Below, one piece after another: positions 1-9,152 of a stretch of DNA of 64,000 bases. This DNA is from UBA5314 sp964635975 (GTDB lineage: Bacteria; Bacillota; Syntrophomonadia; Syntrophomonadales; Syntrophomonadaceae). How positions within the stretch are numbered: position 1 is the first letter of the stretch; every line of letters begins with the position of its first letter. The stretch lies in NCBI GenBank assembly GCA_964635975.1, contig CAZWPO010000002.1, positions 62,001 through 126,000 on the forward strand, in the 5' to 3' direction. The position numbers and the translations under genes were made by a program. The notes below the pieces were generated by a model that worked only from the letters and a program-made list of their open reading frames with translations, did no database searches and was not told the origin of the DNA.

Positions 1-195
1 CTCGGTGGGGTAAGGATTTACCACCGACCAGATCTTGACATCTCTCAGCTCGTCTTTTCTTTTTGCCAGAGCTTTGTCGAGCTCCCTGACCTGCCCGGTA
101 AATTCACCATAGTCTACCCAATCCCCCGATTTGATCACTTTCACTGCTTCGTCTGCCGATACCAGTTTCTGCCTGTATTGATCTGCCAAACTCAT
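1..195 (-). CDS. Acyl-CoA transferase / acetyl-CoA hydrolase family, N-terminal fragment
   Basis: The minus strand is open from an ATG at 195 to the window edge (65 codons), so only the N-terminus is present. It begins MSLADQYRQKLVSADEAV and continues through a segment with SGDWVDYGEFTG, which is typical of the start of acetyl-CoA hydrolase/4-hydroxybutyrate (butyrate):acetate CoA-transferases. These enzymes swap CoA between short-chain acids and acetate in the cytoplasm of butyrate-metabolising clostridia. A purine-rich AAGGGGG lies about 9 bases upstream of the ATG. The exact acid substrate cannot be told from this fragment. Confidence 0.72.
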   Translation of the reverse strand, partial: MSLADQYRQKLVSADEAVKVIKSGDWVDYGEFTGQVRELDKALAKRKDELRDVKIWSVVNPYPTE

Positions 196-763
196 TCATC
201 AATTCCCCCTTGCTTCTTTATAAGTTCTTCCTCCCCTATTCCCTACTACATTAGTCATTGCTCTCTTTATGGATATCCCCTGCCCTCCTTTCGTAGCACT
301 GTAATAATTAGCTAAAGTGAAAATGCATGAATACTACCAGCATTCTGCAGGTGAGATAACTAATTGAATTGAATCGTTTATGAGTCGTGCAATAAGCAGA
401 TTAAGTTTTTCCTGGTTGAAGCTCATTTCCTGAAGTAGCAAATCATTTGAAAATCAACGAGTTGACAAGTAATATGCTGCGATTGGATAGGTGTAAAGTG
501 CGGTGAAATCTTAAACACTGGTCTAAGGGAATGATATTTATGCTCACGCTTATTTATTCATATCGGACCGCGTTTGAAGATATCCTCTGGTTGGGCTTGG
601 CAGTAATGGTTGCAGTTATCAAGTAGCCTTACGTAATATTTTACAAAATATCTTGTACCCATTATACATGTTTTTTGTCACACCGTCTGTATTTTATCTA
701 TGTTATAATAGGCTGTGTCTTTTAAGGCTCGTTTTTAACTTCTTGTTAAGGAGGAATTTGGTC
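196..763. other. Long intergenic region between divergent CoA-transferase and glcD
   Basis: This 568-base AT-rich stretch separates two divergent genes. I see no convincing coding frame, tRNA or strong terminator in it. It must hold the promoters for both sides; the only clear one is the extended -10 in front of glcD, annotated separately. Confidence 0.5.
701..709 (+). promoter_or_regulatory. Extended -10 promoter of glcD
   Basis: TGTTATAAT at 701-709 is a perfect TGnTATAAT extended -10. No recognisable -35 sits 16-18 bases upstream, which extended -10 promoters tolerate. It lies 55 bases before the chosen glcD start. Confidence 0.5.
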
Positions 764-2164
764 ATGGATATAGCTGCTCTCAAAAAAGCGCTGCTCGACC
801 TATTGGGGAATGAAAAAGTCCTGGTTCAGGATTTAGATCTCATGTATTATTCCTACGATAGCAGCTTTTTAACTAAATTGGAACCGAAAAACCCCTACGC
901 GGTAGTTATGCCCAGGTCAACCGAGGATGTTCAGAAGGTCATGAAACTGGCCTATGATAATGATATCCCCATCGTGCCCCGTGGAGCCGGTACCGGCGAA
1001 ACTGGCGGCTGTATAGCCGTGCAAGGCGGCATAGTTCTAGATCTTTCCACTTGGGACGAGATTATCGAAATTGACGCCCCCAATATGCAGGTAATAGTCC
1101 GCCCGGGCGTCATCCATGCCAAACTCAATGAAGCTTTAGCCCAGCAGAACCTCTTTTTCCCACCCGATCCGGGCAGCAGTTTGATGTGCACCATTGGCGG
1201 CATGGTCGCCAATAATGCCAGTGGTTTGCGCGCTGTCAAATACGGCTGTACCGAACAGTATATCCTGGGTTTGGAAGTGGTTCTGCCCAACGGCGACGTC
1301 ATAGTGACCGGCGGTATGAAAGCCAAATGCATCAAAAATGTGTCGGGCCTAAACCTGACAAAATTAATGGTTGGTTCTGAAGGAGTTTTAGGGATCGTCA
1401 CCCGGATTCGCCTGCGGGTTTGGCCTAAACCAAAGGCCCGGGGCATCGCCATGGCGGTCTTTGATAAACTTGATGACGCCCCGGCATCAGTTCTAGACGT
1501 ATATCAGGCCGGCGTACTTCCTTCCGGAATCGAGATCCTTGACAGCTCTGCGATTATGGCGGTCAACCAGTTTAAGCCGGATATCAATCTGCCCGATGCT
1601 CAAGCGATCCTGCTCTTTGAGGTTGACGGCAACCCCCCCAGCGTTGATTATGAAGGCCAGGTGATTCAGGACGTAGTTGGCAAAAGAGCCCGCACGATAG
1701 AATGGTCCACCGAACCCAAGCGCATGGCTCAGCTCTGGGAAGGCCGGAGTGTTACAGCCACAGCCGCAGCCAGGGTTCGTCCTGACGGCACCAGGGTCTT
1801 TGCCGGTGAAGATATAAGCGTTCCCCTGGCCCGCGTGGCTGACACTTTGAGGTCGATCAGGGCACTGGGAGACAAATACGGCATTAAGGTGGTCAACTAT
1901 GGGCATATTGGCGACGGCAATGTTCACACCGCCCCGGTCATAAATCCGGAGGTTCAATCAGAAGTTGACCAGGTGATGAAATTAGTCGATGAGATACACC
2001 TGCTGGCCATTGAGCTCGAAGGATCCACTACCGGTGAACACGGTGTTGGAGTAGTTCGCCGTGAATACGCCCCACTTGAACACGGCAAAGCAGTCGATTA
2101 TATGTATGGCATCAAGAAAGTATTTGATGATAAAGGTATTATGAATCCTGGCAAGTTGTTTTAG
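764..2164 (+). CDS. glcD: FAD-linked oxidase, glycolate/lactate dehydrogenase subunit GlcD
   Basis: A flavoprotein of 466 residues that would oxidise a 2-hydroxyacid (glycolate or D-lactate) and pass electrons to the iron-sulphur partner encoded next. The N-terminal half carries the PCMH-type FAD-binding fold with VPRGAGTGETGG; the C-terminal FAD-oxidase domain has YGHIGDGNVH and GEHGVGVVRREY near the end. The frame is open upstream to 653, but the ATG at 764 has AAGGAGG about 9 bases before it and starts the usual way (MDIAALKKALL), so the 37 upstream residues are excluded. glcF follows after 16 bases, so they form a two-gene operon. Substrate specificity within the GlcD/Dld/lactate group is not resolvable from sequence alone. 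Confidence 0.88.
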   Translation: MDIAALKKALLDLLGNEKVLVQDLDLMYYSYDSSFLTKLEPKNPYAVVMPRSTEDVQKVMKLAYDNDIPIVPRGAGTGETGGCIAVQGGIVLDLSTWDEIIEIDAPNMQVIVRPGVIHAKLNEALAQQNLFFPPDPGSSLMCTIGGMVANNASGLRAVKYGCTEQYILGLEVVLPNGDVIVTGGMKAKCIKNVSGLNLTKLMVGSEGVLGIVTRIRLRVWPKPKARGIAMAVFDKLDDAPASVLDVYQAGVLPSGIEILDSSAIMAVNQFKPDINLPDAQAILLFEVDGNPPSVDYEGQVIQDVVGKRARTIEWSTEPKRMAQLWEGRSVTATAAARVRPDGTRVFAGEDISVPLARVADTLRSIRALGDKYGIKVVNYGHIGDGNVHTAPVINPEVQSEVDQVMKLVDEIHLLAIELEGSTTGEHGVGVVRREYAPLEHGKAVDYMYGIKKVFDDKGIMNPGKLF

Positions 2165-2180
2165 CTAAAGGAGAAGAACC

Positions 2181-3479
2181 ATGGATTTCAAAGAGCTGCC
2201 ACCCGTACGGGATCAGATCATGAAATGCGTTCGCTGCGGAAAGTGCCGCAGCGTATGCCCGATTTTTGAAGAAATCAGAAATGAAACTGCCGCACCGCGG
2301 GGACACGTATTTATGGTACAGATGCTGCGGGACGGAAAAGTCCAACCTACCACCGAGGTGGTCGAGCGATTGACCAACTGCCTTATGTGTGAGACCTGCA
2401 GCATCAACTGCCCGTCGGGTATTGATATCCACGAGTTGAACGCTGCCGCACGGTCCTATATCGCGTCTAAGAATCCCAACTTGGCCAAAAACCTGGTATT
2501 CCATTCATTATGGACCCGGCCGGGACTGCTCAAGACATCAACCAGGCTCATGCGCAGCGCTCAGAAATTAGGCCTTCAATCCATGGCCCGGGGTATTGGC
2601 CTGACCAGAATGCTGCCGGGAGATCTGCCTAAAGCTGAAGCGATTCTAGATTCACTACCCAAAAGGACCGCCCGAAGCGTATTGCCAGAACGGAGCCCGG
2701 CAATCGGTGAAAAGAAATATACAGTGGGTTATTTTCTGGGCTGTGCTACTGATCTGATCAATCCATCTGTAGCCATAGCGGCAGTAGATGTGCTGACTCG
2801 AAACGGCTGTGAAGTTATAATTCCCCGGGATGCTAAATGCTGCGGCCTCCCTCAGATAGCCAACGGGAAGATGGGAACCGCCAGGCAGCTGGCTGCACAT
2901 AATGTCAATCTTTTTAATAGCTACAATTTCGATTATATCATCACGGATTGCGCATCATGTTCGTCGGCGCTAAGTCATAAGAATATGGAATTTCTTTCTG
3001 GTGGACCGCTTGATGAAAAGCAGGCCATGGAATTCGCTGATAAAGTTATGGATTTAACTCAATTTCTAATAGAAAAGCTTGATATCAAGATGCCCTCTGC
3101 TGCTGCGCAGGATCTAGTCAAGGTTACCTACCATGATCCGTGCCACCTGGCTAACGCCCAGGGAATCAAGATTCAACCTCGTGAGCTTATAAAACTTGTT
3201 CCTGGTGTTGAACTGGTTGAAATGGACCTGGCCAACCGCTGCTGCGGAGGATCAGGCACATTCGCTCTGACCCATTATGATCTTTCCATGAAGGTCCTGG
3301 ACAGAAAAATGGCCAGCGCCATGGCCACAGGCGCGCACATTCTGGCTACATGCTGCCCCAGCTGTACTATGCAGCTGCGTTATGGGGCTAAGCGAAACAA
3401 ATGGGATGTGAAGGTTCTTCACCCGGTTGAACTGCTCAGCCAGGCCTATAAAAAGGCCCAGCTGACTTCGGTAAGCTGA
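2181..3479 (+). CDS. glcF: Iron-sulphur subunit GlcF (CCG-domain reductase)
   Basis: A 432-residue partner of GlcD. Two ferredoxin-type 4Fe-4S motifs are visible: Cys16, 19, 22, 26 and Cys67, 70, 73, 77. They are followed by two CCG domains with CCGLPQIANGK and, later, CCGGSGTF, each expected to bind a further cluster or quinone/heterodisulfide-type site. The protein would carry electrons from the flavin of GlcD to a membrane or soluble acceptor. Its AAAGGAGAAG ribosome site lies in the 16-base gap after glcD, so translation is probably coupled. Family assignment is firm; the physiological donor and acceptor are not. Confidence 0.88.
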   Translation: MDFKELPPVRDQIMKCVRCGKCRSVCPIFEEIRNETAAPRGHVFMVQMLRDGKVQPTTEVVERLTNCLMCETCSINCPSGIDIHELNAAARSYIASKNPNLAKNLVFHSLWTRPGLLKTSTRLMRSAQKLGLQSMARGIGLTRMLPGDLPKAEAILDSLPKRTARSVLPERSPAIGEKKYTVGYFLGCATDLINPSVAIAAVDVLTRNGCEVIIPRDAKCCGLPQIANGKMGTARQLAAHNVNLFNSYNFDYIITDCASCSSALSHKNMEFLSGGPLDEKQAMEFADKVMDLTQFLIEKLDIKMPSAAAQDLVKVTYHDPCHLANAQGIKIQPRELIKLVPGVELVEMDLANRCCGGSGTFALTHYDLSMKVLDRKMASAMATGAHILATCCPSCTMQLRYGAKRNKWDVKVLHPVELLSQAYKKAQLTSVS

Positions 3480-3481
3480 TC

Positions 3482-3499
3482 CCGCTTGATTGCAAGCGG
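3482..3499 (+). terminator. Hairpin just after glcF
   Basis: CCGCTTG (3482-3488) and CAAGCGG (3493-3499) form a perfect 7-bp stem with a 4-base loop immediately after the glcF stop. There is no T-run, so it may be a 3'-end stabiliser rather than an intrinsic terminator. Confidence 0.35.
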
Positions 3500-3604
3500 A
3501 AGCATACAAAATTACAGCCCGTTGATCACCATTTTGTATCGGCGGGTCTTTCTGTCTTCGCATGCTCTCATGGTGTCCTAATCAACATCTCAATAAAGAT
3601 GTGA

Positions 3605-3642
3605 AGAACAAGTGTTTCATTTTCCTGAAGCTGTGCTATAAT
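3605..3642 (+). promoter_or_regulatory. lexA promoter with LexA (SOS) box
   Basis: AGAACAAGTGTTTC at 3605-3618 fits the Gram-positive SOS box CGAACRNRYGTTYC at all but the first base. An extended -10, TGCTATAAT, ends at 3642. The box covers the -35 zone, 57 bases before the lexA ATG, as expected for autorepression of lexA by LexA dimers. Confidence 0.75.
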
Positions 3643-3674
3643 GTAGCCAAACAGATGTATGGGAGGATTAATAA

Positions 3675-4295
3675 ATGGTTAATGATAAGGATCTCAGCGC
3701 TCGCCAGGCTCAGATTCTCCAATATGTTAAAGAAAAAATCAAGAGCAGCGGATACCCTCCCTCAGTAAGAGAAATAGGCCAGGCTGTTGGTCTGAAGTCA
3801 AGCTCTACGGTTCACGCTTATCTATTGCAGCTCGAAGAGAAGGGCTTAATAAGAAGAGATCCCGCCAAGCCTCGAGCAATTATTCCTACCGATGGACATA
3901 ACGGCATCGATGACAATAGCAACACTCTGACCCTCCCCGTGGTAGGTAGTGTCGCAGCAGGCACGCCAATCCTGGCAGTCCAGAATATTGACTCCTATCT
4001 ATCAGTCCCAGTGGATTTTTTGGGCAAAGGCAATCATTTTATTTTAAAGGTGCAGGGTGACAGCATGATTGAAGCGGGCATTATGGACGGTGATTATCTT
4101 ATCGTGAAGGAACAATCGGATGCGTCAAACGGGGAGATAATCGTGGCGCTATTGGAGGATGAAGCAACCGTGAAAAGGCTGTATAAAAGGGATGGATATG
4201 TGGAACTGCGCCCGGAGAACTCCGCCATGAGTCCCATAATAACTGATAATGTATCCATTGCCGGAAAAGTTGCCGGATTGCTACGGCGCATGTAG
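3675..4295 (+). CDS. lexA: LexA repressor of the SOS response
   Basis: A 206-residue repressor, normal length for the family. The N-terminal winged helix (about 1-65) contains the recognition region PPSVREIGQAVGLKSSSTV. The C-terminal peptidase domain has the self-cleavage site Ala95-Gly96, nucleophile Ser130 in GDSM and general base Lys167 in ATVKRLY. RecA filaments would stimulate self-cleavage and derepress SOS genes. GGGAGG lies about 9 bases before the ATG, and a matching operator sits in its own promoter. No further clear box was seen upstream of addB or dinG in this window. Confidence 0.95.
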   Translation: MVNDKDLSARQAQILQYVKEKIKSSGYPPSVREIGQAVGLKSSSTVHAYLLQLEEKGLIRRDPAKPRAIIPTDGHNGIDDNSNTLTLPVVGSVAAGTPILAVQNIDSYLSVPVDFLGKGNHFILKVQGDSMIEAGIMDGDYLIVKEQSDASNGEIIVALLEDEATVKRLYKRDGYVELRPENSAMSPIITDNVSIAGKVAGLLRRM

Positions 4296-4381
4296 TTTTA
4301 TCAAGTTCGAGGCATAAAGCTCCAGGCACTGGAAGTTCAGTCCGCTTCGTTTAAATAGATTTATCGATTAAAACATACAAG

Positions 4382-4433
4382 AAAATCCGTGACCGGGACG
4401 TACGGCTAAGTACGTTGACGGAACGGATTTTTT
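4382..4433 (+). terminator. Two-stem bidirectional terminator between lexA and glnA
   Basis: The outer stem AAAATCCGT (4382-4390) pairs with ACGGATTTT (4423-4431), which runs into a T tract. Inside it CGTAC (4399-4403) pairs with GTACG (4410-4414). A-rich and T-rich flanks let it terminate convergent lexA (+) and glnA (-). Its 3' half, GCTAAGTACGTTGA plus GAACGG, recurs in an element 3' of addA (10279-10328, minus strand). Confidence 0.75.
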
Positions 4434-4468
4434 GCATTGCACAGATTTTTGTTTTATGGTGATCAGGG

Positions 4469-5797
4469 TTAGAATTTGCCCAGGTATTCGTCCAGCTCCC
4501 ACTGATAAACACGGGAACTGTATGCCTCCCACTCCCTTGTTTTAGCCAGAACAAAGCGGGAGTATATATGTTCACCCAGCGCATCCTGGATAAGTTTATT
4601 GTTTCTAAGTTCATCCAGCGCCTCATACAGGTTTTCGGGCAGGGATTCAATCTGGTTGAGCTTTCGTTCTGCCAGGTCCATTTCATAAATGTTCTGGTCA
4701 ACTGAGGGCGGCGGTACTATCTGGTTCTTAACACCATCAAGTCCGGCCTTTAATATGACTGCCAACCCCAGGTAGGGATTGCAGCTGGGATCGGGATTGC
4801 GCACTTCGATGCGGGTGCTTAATCCTCTTTTAGCAGGTATGCGTATCAATGGACTGCGGTTGCGATGAGACCAGGCAATATATACAGGCGCTTCGTAGCC
4901 TGGAACCAACCTTTTATAGGAGTTTACAGTGGGATTGGTTATAGCTGCGATAGCCCGGGCATGTCTCATGACCCCGCCAATAAAATACTTGCAGGTTTCA
5001 CTTAATCCGTCCTCTTGTCCGGGGTCGTAGAAGATGTTTTGTCCGTCTTTAAACAATGATATGTGCATATGCATACCTGAACCATTAATACCAAACACCG
5101 GCTTGGGCATAAAGGTGGCATGCAGATCATGGCGCTGAGCTACAATACGCACGGCTATCCTGAAAGTTACGATATTGTCAGCAGTCTTTAAGGCATCCGT
5201 ATATTTGAAGTCGATCTCGTGCTGGCCGGGCGCAACCTCGTGGTGTGCAGCCTCTATTTCAAAGCCCAGGCTCTGCAGAACTTCGACCATATCTCTTCTA
5301 GCTTCCTCGCCTTTATCGACCGGCGGCAGATCAAAATAACTTGCTTTATCATGGGTTACTGTGGTAGGCATCCCGTTTTCATCAAGATGAAAAAGGAAAA
5401 ATTCAGGTTCAGGGCCAACCTGCATGCTGTATCCCATATCGGCAGCTTCCCGCAGCACTCTTTTCAGGGTCTGCCTGGGGCAGCCTATGAAAGGTTCGCC
5501 ATTTGGATCGTAAATATCGCATATAATTCTGGCCGTTTTAGCATCTGAAACCGTACTGCTCCAGGGAAGCACTAAAAAAGTATCCAGATCCGGCCGCAAA
5601 TACATATCCGACTCTTCTATTCTGACAAATCCTTCAATAGAAGACCCGTCAAACATTAATTCTCCATCCAGGGCTTTTTGCAGTTGATCGTCTGTAATCG
5701 ATATTGCTTTTAAAACGCCAAGGATATCCGTAAATTGCAACCTTATAAACTTGACGTTCTCTTCTTTCATTCGTTTCCAAACATTTTCGGCGTTCAT
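4469..5797 (-). CDS. glnA: Glutamine synthetase type I (GSI-alpha)
   Basis: A 442-residue dodecameric enzyme making glutamine from glutamate, ammonia and ATP. Visible signatures include MFDGSSIEGF, GPEPEFFLF, HHEVAPGQHEIDF and KPVFGINGSGMHMH, then NPTVNSYKRLVPGYEAP and SHRNRSPLIRIP. The length and the lack of the C-terminal adenylylation segment fit the GSI-alpha subclass of Bacillota, which is controlled by feedback and GlnR rather than by adenylylation. No glnR lies next to it: the upstream neighbours are a DUF456 membrane protein and a ynbB-like PLP protein. A promoter with an overlapping inverted repeat sits in the 78-base gap upstream. It converges on lexA. Confidence 0.95.
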   Translation of the reverse strand: MNAENVWKRMKEENVKFIRLQFTDILGVLKAISITDDQLQKALDGELMFDGSSIEGFVRIEESDMYLRPDLDTFLVLPWSSTVSDAKTARIICDIYDPNGEPFIGCPRQTLKRVLREAADMGYSMQVGPEPEFFLFHLDENGMPTTVTHDKASYFDLPPVDKGEEARRDMVEVLQSLGFEIEAAHHEVAPGQHEIDFKYTDALKTADNIVTFRIAVRIVAQRHDLHATFMPKPVFGINGSGMHMHISLFKDGQNIFYDPGQEDGLSETCKYFIGGVMRHARAIAAITNPTVNSYKRLVPGYEAPVYIAWSHRNRSPLIRIPAKRGLSTRIEVRNPDPSCNPYLGLAVILKAGLDGVKNQIVPPPSVDQNIYEMDLAERKLNQIESLPENLYEALDELRNNKLIQDALGEHIYSRFVLAKTREWEAYSSRVYQWELDEYLGKF

Positions 5798-5821
5798 CTC
5801 GGCACCCCCACAATACTAATC

Positions 5822-5867
5822 CCTAATTAATCCTGATTAGGATATCACAAGAACGGATACAAGGCAA
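5822..5867 (-). promoter_or_regulatory. glnA promoter with overlapping inverted repeat
   Basis: On the minus strand TTGCCT (5862-5867), a 17-base spacer and TATCCT (5839-5844), preceded by TGA, make a plausible promoter. The inverted repeat CCTAAT (5822-5827) / ATTAGG (5836-5841) overlaps the -10 and start site, a position suited to a repressor. It does not match the GlnR box TGTnAn7TnACA. Confidence 0.4.
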
Positions 5868-5875
5868 ACTGTATA

Positions 5876-6361
5876 CTAGAATACTTTAAGCAAAAAAGTA
5901 ATGAACATAATCAGGGCGATTATTAAGTGAATAAACATCCCGGAAAACACTCCAACAACTGCACCAAGGCCAGCTAGAGCAGCCTGGCGGGCGTCACCTT
6001 TGACTATAAGTTCCCCAAGAAAAGCTCCCACCAGAGGTCCCAGCACTAAGCCCAGAGGCGGAAATATAAACAGGCCAATTATCAATCCCAGCAGGGCTCC
6101 CCAGGACCCGGCTCTACCTGCGCCGGTTAGTTTGGCGCCCCATAGTGCTGAAATATAAGACATAGCCATGGCAAATACAGTCAAAGCGCCCATTACTGCA
6201 AGATATTTCACGCTTATGACCTGAAAGCCTTCATACCATCCATATGCGGCGATGGCAACAAAAACCAGTCCGGATCCAGGCAGAACTGGGAATATAATTC
6301 CCACAATACCTACCAGCATCAAAAGGATGACTATACCCAATACTATCGATTGGCTCAACAT
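5876..6361 (-). CDS. DUF456 family membrane protein
   Basis: A small integral membrane protein of 161 residues, glycine- and alanine-rich, with about four to five hydrophobic segments. Glycine-zipper-like stretches such as GLIIGLFIFPPLGLVLGPLVG characterise DUF456. The frame opens at a GTG at 6382, but the ATG at 6361 is preferred because AGGGGG lies 9 bases upstream of it. Function is unknown for the family. It sits between a ynbB-like gene and glnA, where B. subtilis has glnR, and is probably cotranscribed with the former. No motif ties it to nitrogen control. Confidence 0.75.
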   Translation of the reverse strand: MLSQSIVLGIVILLMLVGIVGIIFPVLPGSGLVFVAIAAYGWYEGFQVISVKYLAVMGALTVFAMAMSYISALWGAKLTGAGRAGSWGALLGLIIGLFIFPPLGLVLGPLVGAFLGELIVKGDARQAALAGLGAVVGVFSGMFIHLIIALIMFITFLLKVF

Positions 6362-6382
6362 GTTTTTAGTCCCCCTATCCAC

Positions 6383-7609
6383 TTAAGCCGACAATATGAA
6401 TTCCTCGATCAGCTGTTCACAAACATAGCGGCAGTGTTCATAAGTAAGCCCTCCCTGGAGAAAAGCGCAGTATGGTTCTCGAAGCGGGGCATCACATGAT
6501 AATTCAATTGAGGACCCTTGAATAAATGTCCCCGCAGCCATAATTATTCCATCAACATAACCGGGAAGATCTCCATACTCCAGAGAAACATCGCTGTCAA
6601 CTGGCGAACAATTCTGAACTAGCTGACAAAAGCGCCTGACCTGTTGGGCATCTTTCATTTGTATTGACTGTACGATATCGCTGCGTTCTTCGTCCCAGCG
6701 TGGTGCCACCCGGTAGCCATGCTTGTCAAAAATATAAGAAAGAAGCATAGCTCCTTTTAAGGCTTGCAGGACCACATGGGGAGCCATGAATAAACCCATA
6801 AAAAAATAACGTTTGTCAAAAGGTATCGATCCCATCTCTTTGCCCAAACCAGGAGCAGTGATTTGCCAGGCCGCGAGCTCTATCAGTTCAGTTTTCCCAC
6901 ATATATATCCGCCGTTTGGAGCTAGACCGCCACCCGGATTCTTTATTAAAGATCCCGCTATCAGGTCTGCACCTATTTGAGGAGGTTCTTTATCTGAGGT
7001 AAACTCACCGTAACAATTATCGACCATAATGAGAATGTCATTTTTGTATGCCTTGACTAAATTTGCTATAGATCCAATCATGGGAAGGGACAACGACGGT
7101 CTTAATTGATAACCACGTGAGCGTTGTATTAAGACCATCCTGGTTTTGCTGTTCAAAGCTGAGCCCAATGCATCGAGGTCTGGGTAGGCATCAGGTCTAA
7201 GCGCGATTTCCTGGTACTCAATGCCTCTCTTGGTAAGAGCCCCGGGATGGGGTCCAGATATTAGATTGGCAAGAGTGTCATAAGGGCGTCCAGCAGCAGA
7301 TATTAGCTGATCCCCAGGTTTTAGCAGGGCATGTAAACAGGCCGATATAGCATGCGTGCCTGAGACGATCTGCGGTCTTACCAATGCTGCCTCGCTGCCA
7401 AAAACACGGGCATACATCTCTTCAAGCGCCTCTCTGCCGATGTCAGAATAACCATAGCCGGATGAAGGATGAAAATGCAGTTCTCTAATTCGCAATTCGC
7501 GAAAGACTTCAAGGACTTTTTTCTGGTTACTATATGCCACGTCCTCTGCTTCCTGATAACGATTCATTAATTCTTTTTCCGCCGTTTTGATTATCTCTTT
7601 TACATTCAT
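6383..7609 (-). CDS. ynbB: PLP-dependent 'aluminium resistance' / Met gamma-lyase-like protein (YnbB family)
   Basis: A 408-residue fold-type I aminotransferase-like protein. The substrate/PLP region SGTHAISACLHALLKPGD is followed by a probable PLP-lysine segment SLIKNPGGGLAPNGGY. The family (PF06838) is annotated variously as methionine gamma-lyase-like or aluminium resistance; its true reaction is not established. Placement is informative: in B. subtilis ynbB lies between spoVK/hflX and glnRA, and here it lies between spoVK/HD-GYP and DUF456/glnA. The ATG at 7609 has a weak GGTGAAATA upstream. Confidence 0.82.
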   Translation of the reverse strand: MNVKEIIKTAEKELMNRYQEAEDVAYSNQKKVLEVFRELRIRELHFHPSSGYGYSDIGREALEEMYARVFGSEAALVRPQIVSGTHAISACLHALLKPGDQLISAAGRPYDTLANLISGPHPGALTKRGIEYQEIALRPDAYPDLDALGSALNSKTRMVLIQRSRGYQLRPSLSLPMIGSIANLVKAYKNDILIMVDNCYGEFTSDKEPPQIGADLIAGSLIKNPGGGLAPNGGYICGKTELIELAAWQITAPGLGKEMGSIPFDKRYFFMGLFMAPHVVLQALKGAMLLSYIFDKHGYRVAPRWDEERSDIVQSIQMKDAQQVRRFCQLVQNCSPVDSDVSLEYGDLPGYVDGIIMAAGTFIQGSSIELSCDAPLREPYCAFLQGGLTYEHCRYVCEQLIEEFILSA

Positions 7610-7701
7610 TATTTCACCTGCTATTTATCTATGGTCACATTGCTTAAACAGACTTTTTCCCAACTTGGATAATTATAATCGTTTCGTTATTTAGGGACAA
7701 G

Positions 7702-7746
7702 GACGGGCAAAGCCGCTAAAACCGCTTCAAGCGGTTTTAGCCCGTC
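7702..7746. repeat. Long hairpin: 13-bp palindrome within a 6-bp outer stem
   Basis: GCTAAAACCGCTT (7715-7727) and AAGCGGTTTTAGC (7729-7741) form a near-perfect palindrome around one central base. GACGGG (7702-7707) and CCCGTC (7741-7746) extend it, sharing one base with the inner arm. It lies 51 bases beyond the HD-GYP stop and may end that transcript, but it lacks a T-run. Confidence 0.6.
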
Positions 7747-7796
7747 AAATTCAAGCCCATTCATTAATCTATTAAACCATTAAATTGACCTTGATT

Positions 7797-8939
7797 TTAA
7801 TTGGAAGGCGGCTGAGAGATGCTCATTTCTTTTTTGTGATATAATCTGCTAATCATCGCTTTAACTTTATCGACTTCTTCACTGCCTAATTTTCGTACGA
7901 TTCTATATTTATCAGTTTTCTGAAGTTCCACCTTAAATGGCACAGCCAACAGCGTACCTTTGGAATCACTTATTATATGCATTTCCGGAAGATTAGCGTT
8001 GTTCTTAGTTACCCCGGTTACCATAGCTAATTGACCAGTATTTAATAACAAAACACAACCTATTGGATATTTAGCAATGTTTTCAATCAAAGCTTCAACT
8101 ATCTCGGGATCGAAGTATACATTGTTCAGTTTTTTCAATATGGTCGTTGCTTCGGAACTGGTGTAGCCATTACGGTTCGGGCGATCTGATACAATAGCGT
8201 CAAAAGTATCAGCCACAGAAACCACTTTTGCATATTCGATTATTTGATTACCCTCCAAACCTCTTGGATATCCGGTACCGGATACTCGTTCATGATGCTG
8301 GAACGCGATGTGGGCTGACATAGTGGAAACCTCTTTATAGGTTCTTAGAATATTAAATCCTATTTCCGGATGGCCTCTTACTATTTCAAGCTCCGATGTG
8401 TTTAATGGAGTCTGTTTTTTTACGATACTCTTGTCAATCATAGTCATGCCAATATCATGCATCAATGCACCTAAACCCAGCTCCATCAACTTGGATTCGG
8501 TATAATTCATGCTCATTCCCACCATTATGGAAAATACAGCCACATTAATCGAATGAAAAAACAGATAATCATCATGACTATGAATATCGTCCAGCTGAAT
8601 GAGAAGGTGGCGGTTGCTCATTATATCCTCAATAAGCAGGGATACCCCTCTTTTAAGATTGTCTATATTGAGTAAGTTCCGATTAGTGATCTTTTTTATA
8701 GTAGTATCAAGGGTGCTTGATACTGCAGCCAGGGCTTTTTCTGAAATCACCGGCGGTATTTCCACATCAGCCAGCCCATCTTTAATATAGATTGAACGGA
8801 TCCCAAGGGTATTAAGCCTTTCTATGTATGTTTCGCTCAATCGGGTGTTCTCGGTGAGTAAGGATCGTCCATCTAGCCCCACTACAGTTCTGGCAATAAC
8901 CATCCCCGGCTCGAGGTCTTCCCAGTAGATTCTCTGCAC
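7797..8939 (-). CDS. HD-GYP domain c-di-GMP phosphodiesterase-type protein
   Basis: A probable cytoplasmic regulator of 380 residues. The HD-GYP core shows HSINVAVFS, LMHDIGMTMIDKSI and HHERVSGTGYPRGL, the metal- and c-di-GMP-binding signature, and there are no transmembrane segments. The N-terminal ~100 residues are a non-enzymatic domain often found in stand-alone HD-GYP proteins. The frame opens at ATG 8999, but GTG at 8939 is chosen because GGAGGGG lies 7 bases before it, whereas 8999 has none. It would hydrolyse c-di-GMP; a PilZ effector is encoded at 26085 but no GGDEF protein is in the window. It is inserted between spoVK and ynbB. Confidence 0.85.
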   Translation of the reverse strand: MQRIYWEDLEPGMVIARTVVGLDGRSLLTENTRLSETYIERLNTLGIRSIYIKDGLADVEIPPVISEKALAAVSSTLDTTIKKITNRNLLNIDNLKRGVSLLIEDIMSNRHLLIQLDDIHSHDDYLFFHSINVAVFSIMVGMSMNYTESKLMELGLGALMHDIGMTMIDKSIVKKQTPLNTSELEIVRGHPEIGFNILRTYKEVSTMSAHIAFQHHERVSGTGYPRGLEGNQIIEYAKVVSVADTFDAIVSDRPNRNGYTSSEATTILKKLNNVYFDPEIVEALIENIAKYPIGCVLLLNTGQLAMVTGVTKNNANLPEMHIISDSKGTLLAVPFKVELQKTDKYRIVRKLGSEEVDKVKAMISRLYHKKEMSISQPPSN

Positions 8940-9152
8940 GTAACATCCCCTCCCCAGACCCGCCGTCCATTTACTGGCAACTGCTCCAAGTTTAATCATC
9001 GTAAGACTAGATTACTCTATTTGACCACAATTATCTTCCGCCATTGGTCCCAATTTGCTAAGGATCTTCACCTGTTATTTTATTTTGTCATAAGCGTTTG
9101 TTGGTCGTTTCACTACCTTTCAGCGATACTTCAGAACGTCTTTCACCACAAA

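Noticed and set aside
5798..5875. GlnR operator in front of glnA
   Set aside because: The inverted repeat there does not match TGTnAn7TnACA.
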